DNA of 64,000 bases from Oscillatoriaceae cyanobacterium Prado104 (GTDB lineage: Bacteria; Cyanobacteriota; Cyanobacteriia; Cyanobacteriales; Microcoleaceae). Numbering within the stretch: the stretch's first letter is position 1; every line of letters starts with the position of its first letter. Under the pieces are notes generated by a model, which saw only the letters and a program-made list of their open reading frames with translations, searched no databases and had not been told where the DNA came from. The stretch is taken from NCBI GenBank assembly GCA_025454405.1, contig JALOON010000045.1:124001-188000 (forward strand), written 5' to 3'. Positions 8,270 to 17,376 of the stretch are shown piece by piece. A program made the translations under genes and the position numbers.

Positions 8270-8599
8270 ATGTTGGTACTAAAAAGACGTTCTATCGATA
8301 AATTTATAAGATTTGTGAAAGCGCGTGAGTTTTGTAGGCTTTGGTTTGGTGCGGACGATCGAATGGAATCTGCCAGGGGCTATCGAGCGGAATGCGTTCG
8401 CTTGTTGAGCCGTATCCTGGCGGTGCAAACAGAGACTATTTCGAGTAAATGGGGAAGTGGCATTGATTTCGACAAAATGCCCGAACAGTACGAACGAACG
8501 CTAGCTTACGCTAATTCTCTGCGCTCCATTCTTGACGCAGCAGGCAACAATCCCGAACTCTGGGACATTATTGCTGAACGCCTCAAACAATCTCGCTAG
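8270..8599 (+). CDS. Hypothetical protein between matched palindromes
   Basis: A 109-residue, mostly helical, charged protein with no signal peptide or membrane segment. It contains AREFCRLWFGADDRMESARGYRAECVRLLSRI and a C-terminal helix (DIIAERLKQSR). I do not recognise the family. It sits between two copies of the 19-base palindrome TACCATA-N5-TATGGTA, and a ribbon-helix-helix gene lies convergent 200 bases downstream, so it may be part of a small regulated module. Base composition matches the surroundings. Confidence 0.55.
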   Translation: MLVLKRRSIDKFIRFVKAREFCRLWFGADDRMESARGYRAECVRLLSRILAVQTETISSKWGSGIDFDKMPEQYERTLAYANSLRSILDAAGNNPELWDIIAERLKQSR

Positions 8600-8617
8600 C
8601 AAATCACCTGATAGCAA

Positions 8618-8636
8618 TACCATATAATATATGGTA
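8618..8636. promoter_or_regulatory. Palindrome downstream of the 109-residue gene (site 2)
   Basis: Core TACCATA-TAATA-TATGGTA, identical in arms and spacing to site 1 at 8238-8256. It is followed by TTGACA (8643-8648), which could be a -35 box with TAAGGT about 17 bases on; whether that promoter is real is unknown. Confidence 0.55.
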
Positions 8637-8794
8637 AAATACTTGACAAACCCGATCGCAGGTTTTAAGGTGAGAATGACGCATTGCGCAGCGCAGAGGA
8701 TCTGACACATCCCCAGCGCGACTAATCACCTAATACAAGTAGGAGGGTCGAACGATCGTGACAAATTTTGGTATTGGTAACGAGTAGGAGGTTG

Positions 8795-8952
8795 CTAGCC
8801 ACTTGCGTCGCTTTCATTTTCCGGGCGATCGTTACGCTGATTTTCTTCTATGTACTGTTTGACCAAATCGATCAGCACTTCATTCATATTTTTTCCGTTC
8901 AACGCACAAATAGCTTTAAATCGCTCTCGAAGCGTTCTTGAAGGAAATTTGA
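8795..8952 (-). pseudogene. Ribbon-helix-helix (Arc/ParG-like) protein, 5' end lost to an IS
   Basis: On the minus strand an open frame enters from the IS end and reads VKFPSRTLRERFKAIC, then ALNGKNMNEVLIDLVKQYIEEN, then a charged tail and a TAG stop. This is the classic ribbon-helix-helix layout: a beta strand (VKFPS), helix A, the G-K/N-M turn, and helix B. No start codon is present on this side of the IS, and the sequence beyond the far IS end does not give a convincing N-terminus. The gene is probably disrupted; before that it was a small DNA-binding regulator or antitoxin. Confidence 0.65.
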
Positions 8953-10224
8953 CACTCCCCGTCCTATAAGGACGGGGATTCTTTCGTCATGGGGAGCGCA
9001 ACCGCTTTACCCTCGGAAAGCATCTTGACCGTATGCCCTACGGCTGCAAGTCCTCTAACTAAGACTACTTGTGCTGCTGCGACATCTCTATCTGTTTGAT
9101 AGCCGCAATGTCCGCAGCAATGAACTCGCTCGGGCAAATCTGACTGGTTTTTCTGGCATCTACTTTAAGGAAAAATACTCCACGCTTCCAGCAGCATTGT
9201 TTGAGGATTTGAAAGAATTGACCCCATCCGGCGTCTAAGCAATGCTTGCCAAGAATTCCGCGAGCCAATCCTACTAAGTTTAAATTCTCAACAAATATTG
9301 AAGCTGCACTGTCGCACAACTCATGAGCTAACTTCCAATAATAATCCTTGCGGATACTAGCAATCTTTTCCTGCAGCTTACCCACTTTTACTTGCGCTTT
9401 TTTGCGGTTGTTTGACCTTGTTACCTTTCTCGATACTCGTTTTTGCAGCAATCTCAGCTTGCGTTGGAGCGTCTTAAAAGGTCGTGGATTTGGGTAGGTT
9501 TTGCCATTGGAAGTTGCTAAAAAGTGAATAATTCCGACATCAATTCCCAGAAATGAACCGCGAGGTATTGTCTGCGGTACGTTAACATCCCATTGCAAGG
9601 TTAGCATGACAAACCAACCATTCGATCGCCTGACGATTCTAGCTTGCTTGAGAGTCGCACCGTCTGGAATCTGGCGAGATTGGCGAAATTTAACACTGCC
9701 GATAACAGGCAGTTTTATTGCTGAATTTTCGAGTGCTCTAGCACTCATCTGCGGGAACAGAAAGGAACGCATGCTCCCAACTTTTTTATAGCGGGGAAAA
9801 CCGTGTCCTTGTTCCCACATACTGACAAATGCTTTTTCTAAGCGACGCAAAGTTTGTTGCAGTACCTGCGATTGAACTTGCGCCAGTTGGGGGCTGTTTT
9901 TTCGATACGCAGTTAGCGCCTTACATTGACTTGAATATGTCGGTCTGGGTGTATCTACTGGGATAATATATTCTGAGTGAAGCGAGCAAGCGTCAATCCT
10001 GCAACTGCGAGATTTGTACCAATCTTTACGCTCTCTGAGGGCATAATTGTAGACACGGCGACATTGCTCCAACCAATTTTCAAAAATGGCAACTTGTGCC
10101 GTTGTTGGTTTGAGCTTAAACTCATAGGTTAGATTAAACACTTGCATCACCTCCTCAATCTATTATACTTTTTTACGCTCCCTTAAGGCATTTTGTAAAG
10201 CCGTCCTATAAGGACGGGGCTTTG
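8951..10224 (-). mobile_element. IS605-type element carrying only tnpB
   Basis: Both ends carry the same hairpin, CCCGTCCTATAAGGACGGG: 8957-8977 at the 3' (right) end and 10200-10220 at the 5' (left) end, relative to tnpB on the minus strand. No tnpA is present, so it would need a transposase in trans. The right end abuts a truncated ribbon-helix-helix gene. A related left-end hairpin with a TnpB scrap lies at 58062-58310. The exact boundary bases are inferred. Confidence 0.75.
8964..10150 (-). pseudogene. tnpB: tnpB with a broken zinc-ribbon region
   Basis: A TnpB RNA-guided nuclease gene of the IS605/IS1341 group. The first two RuvC acidic residues are in frame (FLGIDVGI and IFVENLNLVGLARGIL). 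The frame then leaves the family at VDARKTSQICPS and stops at 9065. The expected continuation, ERVHCCGHCGYQTDRDVAAAQ with half of the zinc ribbon and the third RuvC Asp, is present in another frame and runs to a stop at 8964-8966. Compared with typical TnpBs, the stretch between the two CxxC knuckles is also short, so a small out-of-frame deletion near 9131 is likely. GAGGAGGT lies just before the start; GTG at 10141 has the best spacing. The protein should be inactive as encoded. Confidence 0.8.
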
Positions 10225-10276
10225 AACCCATTTTTCCGGTAAAAAATACAGCAGTTTTTGGGTATTTGAGATACAG

Positions 10277-10309
10277 AGAAACCCGGTTTCTTAAAGAAAC
10301 CGGGTTTCT
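10277..10309. repeat. AGAAACCCGGTTTCT inverted repeat
   Basis: Perfect inverted repeat of AGAAACCCGGTTTCTT and its complement with almost no loop. An almost identical copy is at 52463-52495; looser versions with longer loops are at 20721-20779 and 32003-32066. The surrounding gap (10225-10644) holds no other recognisable feature. Confidence 0.8.
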
Positions 10310-10644
10310 GGGGAGCACCTCATCTATCTGAGAAAAGCTATATGTGTTGCTAAATTATTCTTTTTGTTGGTTAATATACACAATTTCCTGTATTTGTTAC
10401 GATTTTAATTTGATTGCAGTTGCAGTAGTTACAGTTATTACTACACAATTATTTCTAGATCTCGTGCTGGTTTAATTTTGGACTCGCCAGCCACAACATC
10501 GCCCGATAAATATGCTAAGCTTATTATACTTGAAAATCAGGATTCGCTGTCTTTAAATTTATTAGTTGGCGGCAATTCCTCTCTCATTAAACCTAACGGC
10601 TGTAACGAGAGTCTCATTACCGCATTTTCTGATGACTAATCAAA

Positions 10645-12921
10645 ATGGCTAATCAAACGGTTGACTTGACCAATTGCGATCGCGAACCCATCCACATTCC
10701 GGGTTCGATCCAGCCGCACGGCGTGTTGCTGGCGATCGAACCCGCTACTTTCAAAATTCTTCAGGTCAGCAACAATAGCAGGGACTGGCTCGATCGCGCG
10801 CCGCAAGAGTTGTTGGGAAAATCGCTATCTCAACTGCTGGACTCGCAGCAAATAACCGCGATCGAAGAGTGTTTGGCTGGCAATTTTGAAAGCATGAATC
10901 CGGTGGAAATTTACATCCAGCGAGGCAGCAAATTATTCTGGTTCGATAGCATCGCCCACCAATCCGACGGTTTAGTGTTGCTAGAATTAGAGCCAAAAAC
11001 CGCAGCGCAAAAGCACAGTTTTTTTGATTTTTACCATCAAGTACGGGGAACGATCGCCAAAATTCAAAAAGCACCGACGCTGCGAGAAATGAGCCAGGTT
11101 GCAGTCAGCGAAGTGCGCAAAATTACCGGGTTCGATCGCGTCATGGTATACCAATTCGATCCAGATGGAGCCGGCAGCGTCATTGCCGAAGATACAGACA
11201 GCGAAACCCCCTATCTCGATTTGCGCTACCCGGCCAGCGACATTCCCCAACAGGTGCGACAACTCTACACCCGCAACTGGCTGCGCCTGATTCCCGATGC
11301 CAGCTACCAGCCTGCGGCGCTGACGCCCGCCACCAATCCCCTAACGGGGCAACCCCTCGATCTGAGCAGCGCCGTGCTGCGCAGCGTTTCTCCCCTGCAC
11401 CTGGAATACCTGCAAAACATGGGCGTGACCGCTTCCATGTCGGTATCTTTGATTCAGGATGGGAAACTTTGGGGATTGATTGCCTGCCACCACTCCTCGC
11501 CCCGCTACGTCCCCTACAGCGTCCGCACCCTCTGCGAGTTCGTCGGACAAGTGATGTCGCTGGAGTTGGCAAACAAAACAGCCAATGAAGACCTCGACTA
11601 CAAAATAGCGCTGAAGTCGCTGCAAACCAAATTTGTAGAAGCGCTGTCCCAGTCCGAGAATCTGGTGGACGGACTGGTGCAACTCGAATCGCAACTGCTG
11701 GATCTGGTGGGCGCGACGGGTGCGGTGGTTTGCATCGGCGATTCCCTGCGAGATGGTACGCCAGAACGCTGTGTCTGCATCGGCAATACGCCCCCCACAA
11801 CAGCGCTGCCCGGCCTGCTGCGCTGGCTCAAACCGCACTTGCAACACAATTTATTTCACACTCAGTCGCTGTCTGTCCTTTATCCCGAAGCAGAGGCTTA
11901 CCAGGCGCAAGCTAGCGGTTTGCTGGCGCTAGAAATTTCCAAAGTCCATCACAACTACATTCTCTGGTTCCGTCCCGAGGTGCTGCAAACAGTCAAATGG
12001 GGTGGCAATCCCAACAAACCCGTTGAAGTGCTTGCCGGCGGCACCTTGCGGCTTTCGCCCCGCAAGTCGTTTGCACTCTGGCAGGAAACCGTCAGCGGGT
12101 GTTCGTTGCCCTGGAAACCCTGCGAACTGGAAATTGCAGCCGAACTGCGGAGTTCGATCGTCGGCATCGTACTCCGGCAAGCAGACGAACTGGCATCGAT
12201 GAACGTCGAACTGCAGCGCAGCAATGAAGAACTTGATTCCTTTGCCTACATCGCCTCTCACGACTTGAAGGAACCATTGCGGGGAATTCACAATTACGCT
12301 AATTTTTTGATGGAGGATTACGGCGAAATTCTCAACGAAGACGGCGTGGCGAAGCTGCAAACCCTGGTGCGCCTCACCCAGCGCATGGAAGATTTGATTA
12401 ACTCGCTGCTGCACTTCTCCCGATTGGGACGGGCCGAACTGCTGCGACAGCCCGTGAATTTAGACGATTTAATCCATCAAGTCATCGCTACTTTAAATAT
12501 GGCGCGACCGCAAAATGCGATCGAGTTCCGCATTCCCCGCCCCTTGCCCGCGATCGAATGCGATCTGGCTCAGGTAAGCGAACTCTTTACCAATTTGATC
12601 GGTAACGCTATCAAGTACAACGACAAACCAGAGAAGTGGGTAGAGGTTGGGTTCATCGAACCTGATGGGGAGAACGACCCTCACCCCCTTACCTTCTACG
12701 TCCGCGATAACGGTATCGGCATTTCCCAAGACTATCTCGACCAAATTTTCCAAATCTTCCGCAGGCTGCACGGACGCGACGAGTTTGGCGGTGGCACCGG
12801 TGCCGGATTAACTATTGCCCGAAAAATTGCGGAACGGCACGGCGGCCGGATCTGGGTAAAATCAATTCCTGAGGAGGGCAGCACCTTTTACTTTACGCTG
12901 ACACCGGAGCCCCTTGCATGA
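10645..12921 (+). CDS. Biliverdin-type bacteriophytochrome histidine kinase (CphB/BphP-like)
   Basis: A 758-residue red/far-red photoreceptor kinase. Order: PAS-like domain (about 15-115), GAF (about 145-310), PHY (about 325-510), HisKA with phospho-acceptor H539 (ASHDLKEPL), and an HATPase with NAIKYN, DNGIGI and GTGAGLTIA motifs. Chromophore type can be read directly: Cys11 sits in CDREPIHIPGSIQPHG, the biliverdin attachment position of bacteriophytochromes, while the GAF site used by Cph1-type phytochromes reads SPLHLEY with no Cys. PASDIP (196-201) and the PHY tongue motif PRKSF are present. It overlaps the next gene, a response regulator, by four bases, the standard phytochrome kinase-Rcp arrangement. 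The cytosolic dimeric kinase would signal red/far-red light to that regulator. Confidence 0.93.
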   Translation: MANQTVDLTNCDREPIHIPGSIQPHGVLLAIEPATFKILQVSNNSRDWLDRAPQELLGKSLSQLLDSQQITAIEECLAGNFESMNPVEIYIQRGSKLFWFDSIAHQSDGLVLLELEPKTAAQKHSFFDFYHQVRGTIAKIQKAPTLREMSQVAVSEVRKITGFDRVMVYQFDPDGAGSVIAEDTDSETPYLDLRYPASDIPQQVRQLYTRNWLRLIPDASYQPAALTPATNPLTGQPLDLSSAVLRSVSPLHLEYLQNMGVTASMSVSLIQDGKLWGLIACHHSSPRYVPYSVRTLCEFVGQVMSLELANKTANEDLDYKIALKSLQTKFVEALSQSENLVDGLVQLESQLLDLVGATGAVVCIGDSLRDGTPERCVCIGNTPPTTALPGLLRWLKPHLQHNLFHTQSLSVLYPEAEAYQAQASGLLALEISKVHHNYILWFRPEVLQTVKWGGNPNKPVEVLAGGTLRLSPRKSFALWQETVSGCSLPWKPCELEIAAELRSSIVGIVLRQADELASMNVELQRSNEELDSFAYIASHDLKEPLRGIHNYANFLMEDYGEILNEDGVAKLQTLVRLTQRMEDLINSLLHFSRLGRAELLRQPVNLDDLIHQVIATLNMARPQNAIEFRIPRPLPAIECDLAQVSELFTNLIGNAIKYNDKPEKWVEVGFIEPDGENDPHPLTFYVRDNGIGISQDYLDQIFQIFRRLHGRDEFGGGTGAGLTIARKIAERHGGRIWVKSIPEEGSTFYFTLTPEPLA

Positions 12922-13388
12922 CCAGTACGCCCAATTTCTCGATCGCCCGAAGACCTGCCCTGCTGGTAGTTGAAGACAGCAACGAAGACTTTGAGGCGCT
13001 GCAACGCTTGCTGCGGCGTTCTGGACTCGCCAGTCCGATCCTGCGCTGCGTCAATGGCGAACAGGCGCTGTCGTTTCTGTATCGCAGCGGCAGCTACGCC
13101 GCACCCAATGACGCTCCGCGTCCCGGTTTAATCGTGCTAGACTTGAACCTGCCTAAAACCGACGGTCGAGAAGTGCTCCGGCGCGTGAAGCAAGATGATA
13201 ACCTAAAAAAAATTCCGATTGTGGTGTTTACTACCTCCAACAATCCCAGAGATATTGAAATTTGCTATGAGTACGGTGTAAATAGCTACATCGTCAAACC
13301 GATCGATTTTGCTCAACTCAAACGAGATATTCAGGCGATCGTAGATTACTGGTTTGAAGTAACAACGCTGCCCGATTGCCGGGATTGA
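12918..13388 (+). CDS. Rcp-type response regulator (CheY-like)
   Basis: A 156-residue single receiver domain with no output domain. Residues include the acidic pair in VVEDSNEDFEAL, the phospho-acceptor Asp in LIVLDLNLPKTDGREVL, Thr in VVFTTSNNPRDI, and Lys in YIVKPIDF. The long, N-P-R-D-I-containing alpha4 region matches phytochrome response regulators (Rcp1/RcpB type). The start overlaps the phytochrome stop (ATGA), so the two are translationally coupled and almost certainly partners. Confidence 0.92.
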   Translation: MTSTPNFSIARRPALLVVEDSNEDFEALQRLLRRSGLASPILRCVNGEQALSFLYRSGSYAAPNDAPRPGLIVLDLNLPKTDGREVLRRVKQDDNLKKIPIVVFTTSNNPRDIEICYEYGVNSYIVKPIDFAQLKRDIQAIVDYWFEVTTLPDCRD

Positions 13389-13399
13389 TAAGGATTAAC

Positions 13400-16300
13400 A
13401 TGAGCCAGCAACAGCGCACGATTCTGATTGTTGATGATTCTGCTGAAGACCGGGAACTCTACCGGCGTTACCTGCTGCGCGATCGAGAGCATTCCTACAC
13501 GATCCTGGAAGCGGAGTTGGGGCGCGTCGGACTCCAAATGTGGCAGCAGCACCAACCCGATGCGGTGTTGCTGGACTACCGCCTGCCCGACTTGGACGGA
13601 CTGGCATTTCTTGCCAAATTACCGTCCTCCACGCCGCAGCCTTGCTGGCCGATCGTCGTAGTGACGGGGCAGGGCAACGAAGCGGTAGCTGCGGCTGCGA
13701 TCAAAGCGGGCGCGCAGGACTATTTAGTCAAAGAACAAATTACCCCTGAAGGACTGCACCTGGCGGTAAATGGGGCGATCGAAACCGCACGCCTTCACGC
13801 CCAACTGCAACAGCGGATCGAACGGGAACGGGTGTTATCGCAAATCGCCCGACAGATTCACCGCTCCCTCGATCTGAATGAAATTTTGCAGACTACTGTA
13901 GATGAAGTGCGGCGTTTTCTGCAGACCGATCGCGTTTTGATTTTTCGCTTGCAATCCAACGGGGGCGGCACCGTCGTGACAGAATCCGTCGCCCCAGAAT
14001 GCATTCCCCTGCTGTCTACTTCACTCTACGACCCTTGTTTTAACGAAAAATACGCCGAACCCTTCCGTCGGGGGCTCGTCACCGTCAAGCCGGATATTCA
14101 CGATGGCAGTATCGATCCCTGCCACGTTGAATTGCTGGCAAGCTTGCAGGTGCGGGCGAATCTGGTAGTGCCGATCGTCCAAGACAGCCATTTGTGGGGA
14201 ATGTTGATTGCCCATCACTGTGCTGCGCCCCGCCAGTGGGAAGCTTTAGAAATCGATTTGCTTCAAGAATTAGCAACTAGCGCGGGCATTGCCCTGCAGC
14301 AGGCAGAGCTTTACCAACAGGCGCGCAACGAGCTGGCCGAGCGGCAGCGGGCTCAAGAGGCGCTGCTGCAGCAAACCGAACGAGAACGCCTAGTGGCTCA
14401 AATTTCTCAAAGGGTGCTGCAGACGCTCGATCTGCAGGAAATCCTCCAAACAACGGTAACGGAAGTGCGGCAGTTCCTCAAGACCGATCGCGCGTTTATG
14501 TATCGCTTCAACCCGGATTTTACAGGCGTTGTGGTGGTGGAATCTGTCGGCGAGGACTGGCTGCCGATTCTGGATGCCCAGGTGGCAGATTTTTATTTCA
14601 TGGAAACGCGGGGCGAAGATTACCGGCAGGGGCGGATTCAGGCTGTTGCCGACATTTACAGTGCGGGTTTAACCGATTGTCACGTCGAACTGCTGGCTCG
14701 ATTTCAAGTGCGCGCAAATCTGGCTGTTCCGATCCTGCATGGCGACGCATTATGGGGCTTATTAGTCGCCAACCACTGCGCTGCCCCCCGCCTCTGGCAA
14801 CAGTTGGAAATCGATCTGCTGCAACAACTGGCTACTCAGGTGGGGATTGCCATCCAGCAGGCGGAACTCTACAAACAGGCAACATCCGAACTGGCCGATC
14901 GCCAGCAAGCTGAAGCAGATCTGCAGCAGGCTCAATCGAAGCTCGAAGCATTGATTGGCAACATATCGGGGATGATTTACAGCTATTTGCCTGCCGGTGC
15001 GGGCAGTCCCCATCGCTTTCTCTTTGCCAGTTCCGGCTGCTGCGAACTGTGTGAATTGGAGGCAGAAGCGATCGTTGAGAACGCCGATGCTTTTGTAAAC
15101 TTGGTTCATCCCGATGACTTGCCCGCGTTTCAAGCAACGGTGGCGCGTGCTGTAGCAGACTTTGCGCCCTGGCACTGGGAAGGACGCATCGTTACACCGT
15201 CTGGCAAACTGAAGTGGATTCAGGGCAGTTCCTGTCCGGTGCGAGTCCTGGAGGGAGATGTGTGGCACGGCTTGATCGTCGATATTACCGATCGCAAGCA
15301 GGCGGAGCAAGCGCTCCAAGAAAGTGAAACTCGCTTTCGGCAAATGGCAGAAACCATTGAGGATGTATTTTGGATTTCTAAGTTGTCAGATTATCGAGTT
15401 CTCTACGTTAACCCTGCCTTCGAGCAACTCTGGCAGCGCGAGCCAGCAGAAGTGTACGCCAATCCGATGGTTTGGGTTGAGGCAGTGCATCCAGAGGATC
15501 GGGAACGAGTGAGAATGGTTCTCGAAAATTTCCTGCTGACTGGAACGTTTGAGGCAGAATACCGCGTGGTACGTCCGGATGGTTCGGTGCGTTGGGTGCG
15601 CGATCGCGGATTTCCGATTCTAGAGGGAACGGGGCGGCCCCGGCGCGCTGCTGGCATCGTGGAGGATATTACCGATCGCAAACAGGCAGAAGCAGACCTC
15701 GCAGCCAACGAGGCGCGATTGCGAGGCTTTGTCGAGGCGAATGTGGTGGGCATTCTCTACGGTGACATCTACGGTGGCATCCATCAAGCCAATGACGAGC
15801 TGTTGAGGATAGTAGGCTACACGCGGGAAGATTTGCAGGCTGGCAGGCTGGGCTGGCTAGACATCACGCCGCCGGAATACCTGCCGCTGGACGAACGGGC
15901 GATCGCCCAGGCGCGGGCCTGCGGTGCTTGTACGCCTTACGAGAAGGAATACATTCGCAAAGATGGCAGCCGAGTTCCGGTGCTGATCGGCTATTCCCTG
16001 GTGGGAGAGGCGCGGGAAGAGTCGGTGGCCTTTATTCTGGATTTGAGCGATCGCAAAGCAGCGGAAGCGGAACGCGCCAACCGGATCAAAGATGAGTTTT
16101 TGGCGATTCTTTCCCACGAGTTGCGATCGCCCCTCAACCCGATTTTGGGCTGGACGAAGCTGATGCAAAGCCCTAACTTTAACCCCGCTAAAGTCCCTGA
16201 AGCTCTCGGGACGATCGAACGCAATGTCAAACTGCAAACTCAATTGATTGACGATCTGCTGGATGTGGCGAAAATCCTGCGGGGCAAGCTGAGCATGAAT

Positions 16301-17191
16301 GCGGCTCCTTTCAGTCTGGTGTTTGCGATCGAATCGGCGATCGAAACGGTGAGAACTGCAGCCTTTGCTAAGTCGATCGAGCTGCATCCGGTGCTTTCGG
16401 AAGTCGGGCTGGTGACGGGCGATGCGGCGCGACTGCAGCAAATTGTGTGGAACTTGCTGTCTAACGCTATCAAATTTACTCCCAAAAACGGACGGGTGGA
16501 CATTCGACTGGAGCGCGTTGGCGATCGGGCCCAAATCTCGATCGCCGATACGGGTAAGGGTATCAACCCCGATTTTATCCCGCACATTTTTGAGTCATTC
16601 CGCCAGGAAGATGCTTCTACGACTCGCAAGTACGGCGGGCTGGGGTTGGGGCTGGCGATCGTCCGTTCTTTGGTGGAGGCGCACGGCGGCACCATCTGGG
16701 CCGATAGTCCGGGGGAAGGGCTGGGAGCAACGTTTACCGTGCAATTGCCCTTGTTGGATGCGGAATCGGAACCGAGTCAAACTGAGGAACTACCGGAGGT
16801 AGAACTGGATTTGACGGGAATTCGAGTGTTGTCGGTGGATGACGAGCCCGATGTGCGGGAATTGCTGGCGGTAATGCTGGAGCAATACGGCGCGGAAGTT
16901 TTGACGGTGGCGTCTGCTGCTGAGGTGTTGGCCTGTTTGGAGTCGTTTCAACCTGATGTATTGGTCAGCGATATTGGCATGCCTGATGTGGACGGTTATG
17001 CTTTGATCCAACAAATTCGCTCGCTACCTTCGGGCAGCAGCAGCCAACTGCCCGCGATCGCGCTGACTGCCTATGCCAGGGACGAAGACGGGCAGAAAGC
17101 TTTAGCTAAGGGATTCCAGCAGCATATCTCCAAGCCGATCGATCCGATCGGATTGATTCAAGCCGTCTTAACTCTGGTGCGACGAACTTAG
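13400..17191 (+). CDS. Hybrid histidine kinase with two cyanobacteriochrome-like GAF domains
   Basis: A 1263-residue cytosolic kinase. Order: receiver (1-125, Asp59), GAF1 (about 145-305), GAF2 (about 335-490), three PAS/PAC domains (about 510-885), HisKA (FLAILSHELRSPLNPILGW), HATPase (NAIKFT, DTGKGI, GGLGLGLAI) and a C-terminal receiver (VSDIGMPDVDGY). Both GAF domains carry the bilin-binding Cys-His dyad, C241-H242 and C427-H428, in the (D/P)CHVELLA context followed by Q-V-R-A-N-L. GAF1 also has D-P-C-F at 211-214, the second-Cys motif of DXCF cyanobacteriochromes. ATG at 13400 is preferred to an upstream TTG because an AAGGA element precedes it. It follows the response regulator by 11 bases, so all three genes are likely one light-sensing operon. 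Bilin binding is inferred from the motifs. Confidence 0.88.
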   Translation: MSQQQRTILIVDDSAEDRELYRRYLLRDREHSYTILEAELGRVGLQMWQQHQPDAVLLDYRLPDLDGLAFLAKLPSSTPQPCWPIVVVTGQGNEAVAAAAIKAGAQDYLVKEQITPEGLHLAVNGAIETARLHAQLQQRIERERVLSQIARQIHRSLDLNEILQTTVDEVRRFLQTDRVLIFRLQSNGGGTVVTESVAPECIPLLSTSLYDPCFNEKYAEPFRRGLVTVKPDIHDGSIDPCHVELLASLQVRANLVVPIVQDSHLWGMLIAHHCAAPRQWEALEIDLLQELATSAGIALQQAELYQQARNELAERQRAQEALLQQTERERLVAQISQRVLQTLDLQEILQTTVTEVRQFLKTDRAFMYRFNPDFTGVVVVESVGEDWLPILDAQVADFYFMETRGEDYRQGRIQAVADIYSAGLTDCHVELLARFQVRANLAVPILHGDALWGLLVANHCAAPRLWQQLEIDLLQQLATQVGIAIQQAELYKQATSELADRQQAEADLQQAQSKLEALIGNISGMIYSYLPAGAGSPHRFLFASSGCCELCELEAEAIVENADAFVNLVHPDDLPAFQATVARAVADFAPWHWEGRIVTPSGKLKWIQGSSCPVRVLEGDVWHGLIVDITDRKQAEQALQESETRFRQMAETIEDVFWISKLSDYRVLYVNPAFEQLWQREPAEVYANPMVWVEAVHPEDRERVRMVLENFLLTGTFEAEYRVVRPDGSVRWVRDRGFPILEGTGRPRRAAGIVEDITDRKQAEADLAANEARLRGFVEANVVGILYGDIYGGIHQANDELLRIVGYTREDLQAGRLGWLDITPPEYLPLDERAIAQARACGACTPYEKEYIRKDGSRVPVLIGYSLVGEAREESVAFILDLSDRKAAEAERANRIKDEFLAILSHELRSPLNPILGWTKLMQSPNFNPAKVPEALGTIERNVKLQTQLIDDLLDVAKILRGKLSMNAAPFSLVFAIESAIETVRTAAFAKSIELHPVLSEVGLVTGDAARLQQIVWNLLSNAIKFTPKNGRVDIRLERVGDRAQISIADTGKGINPDFIPHIFESFRQEDASTTRKYGGLGLGLAIVRSLVEAHGGTIWADSPGEGLGATFTVQLPLLDAESEPSQTEELPEVELDLTGIRVLSVDDEPDVRELLAVMLEQYGAEVLTVASAAEVLACLESFQPDVLVSDIGMPDVDGYALIQQIRSLPSGSSSQLPAIALTAYARDEDGQKALAKGFQQHISKPIDPIGLIQAVLTLVRRT

Positions 17192-17194
17192 GGG

Positions 17195-17345
17195 GTGCTG
17201 AAAACTTACGAACGATTGCCTCAAGTTAAGCCTAAATCTGCCACAATTAGCCGTCAGGCAGATCGGTGGTTTATCAGTTTCCGCTTTGAGGTAGAAGAAA
17301 AAACTACAGCGAATGCCAGCGTCGTCAGCGTCGATAAGGGGATTA
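17195..17345 (+). pseudogene. Fragment of a tnpB gene
   Basis: About 50 codons reading KTYERLPQVKPKSATISR, then QADRWFISFRFEVE and VVSVDKGIS, the segment of TnpB just before and including the first RuvC motif (normally VDLGI; here the second position is K). Nothing before or after belongs to TnpB. The fragment ends at GTAACCCGGATTTAGTAT, a short sequence that recurs nearly unchanged at 34832-34849. Confidence 0.7.
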
Positions 17346-17376
17346 GTAACCCGGATTTAGTATTAAAAGTCTACAA

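Noticed and set aside
11180-11847. Long antisense frames under the phytochrome gene
   Set aside because: Composition is a by-product of strong codon bias on the plus strand; no family match or start signal.
15857-16585. 242-codon antisense frame under the hybrid kinase
   Set aside because: Reads as an Arg/His/Gln-rich mirror of the kinase coding strand; the kinase motifs on the plus strand are decisive.
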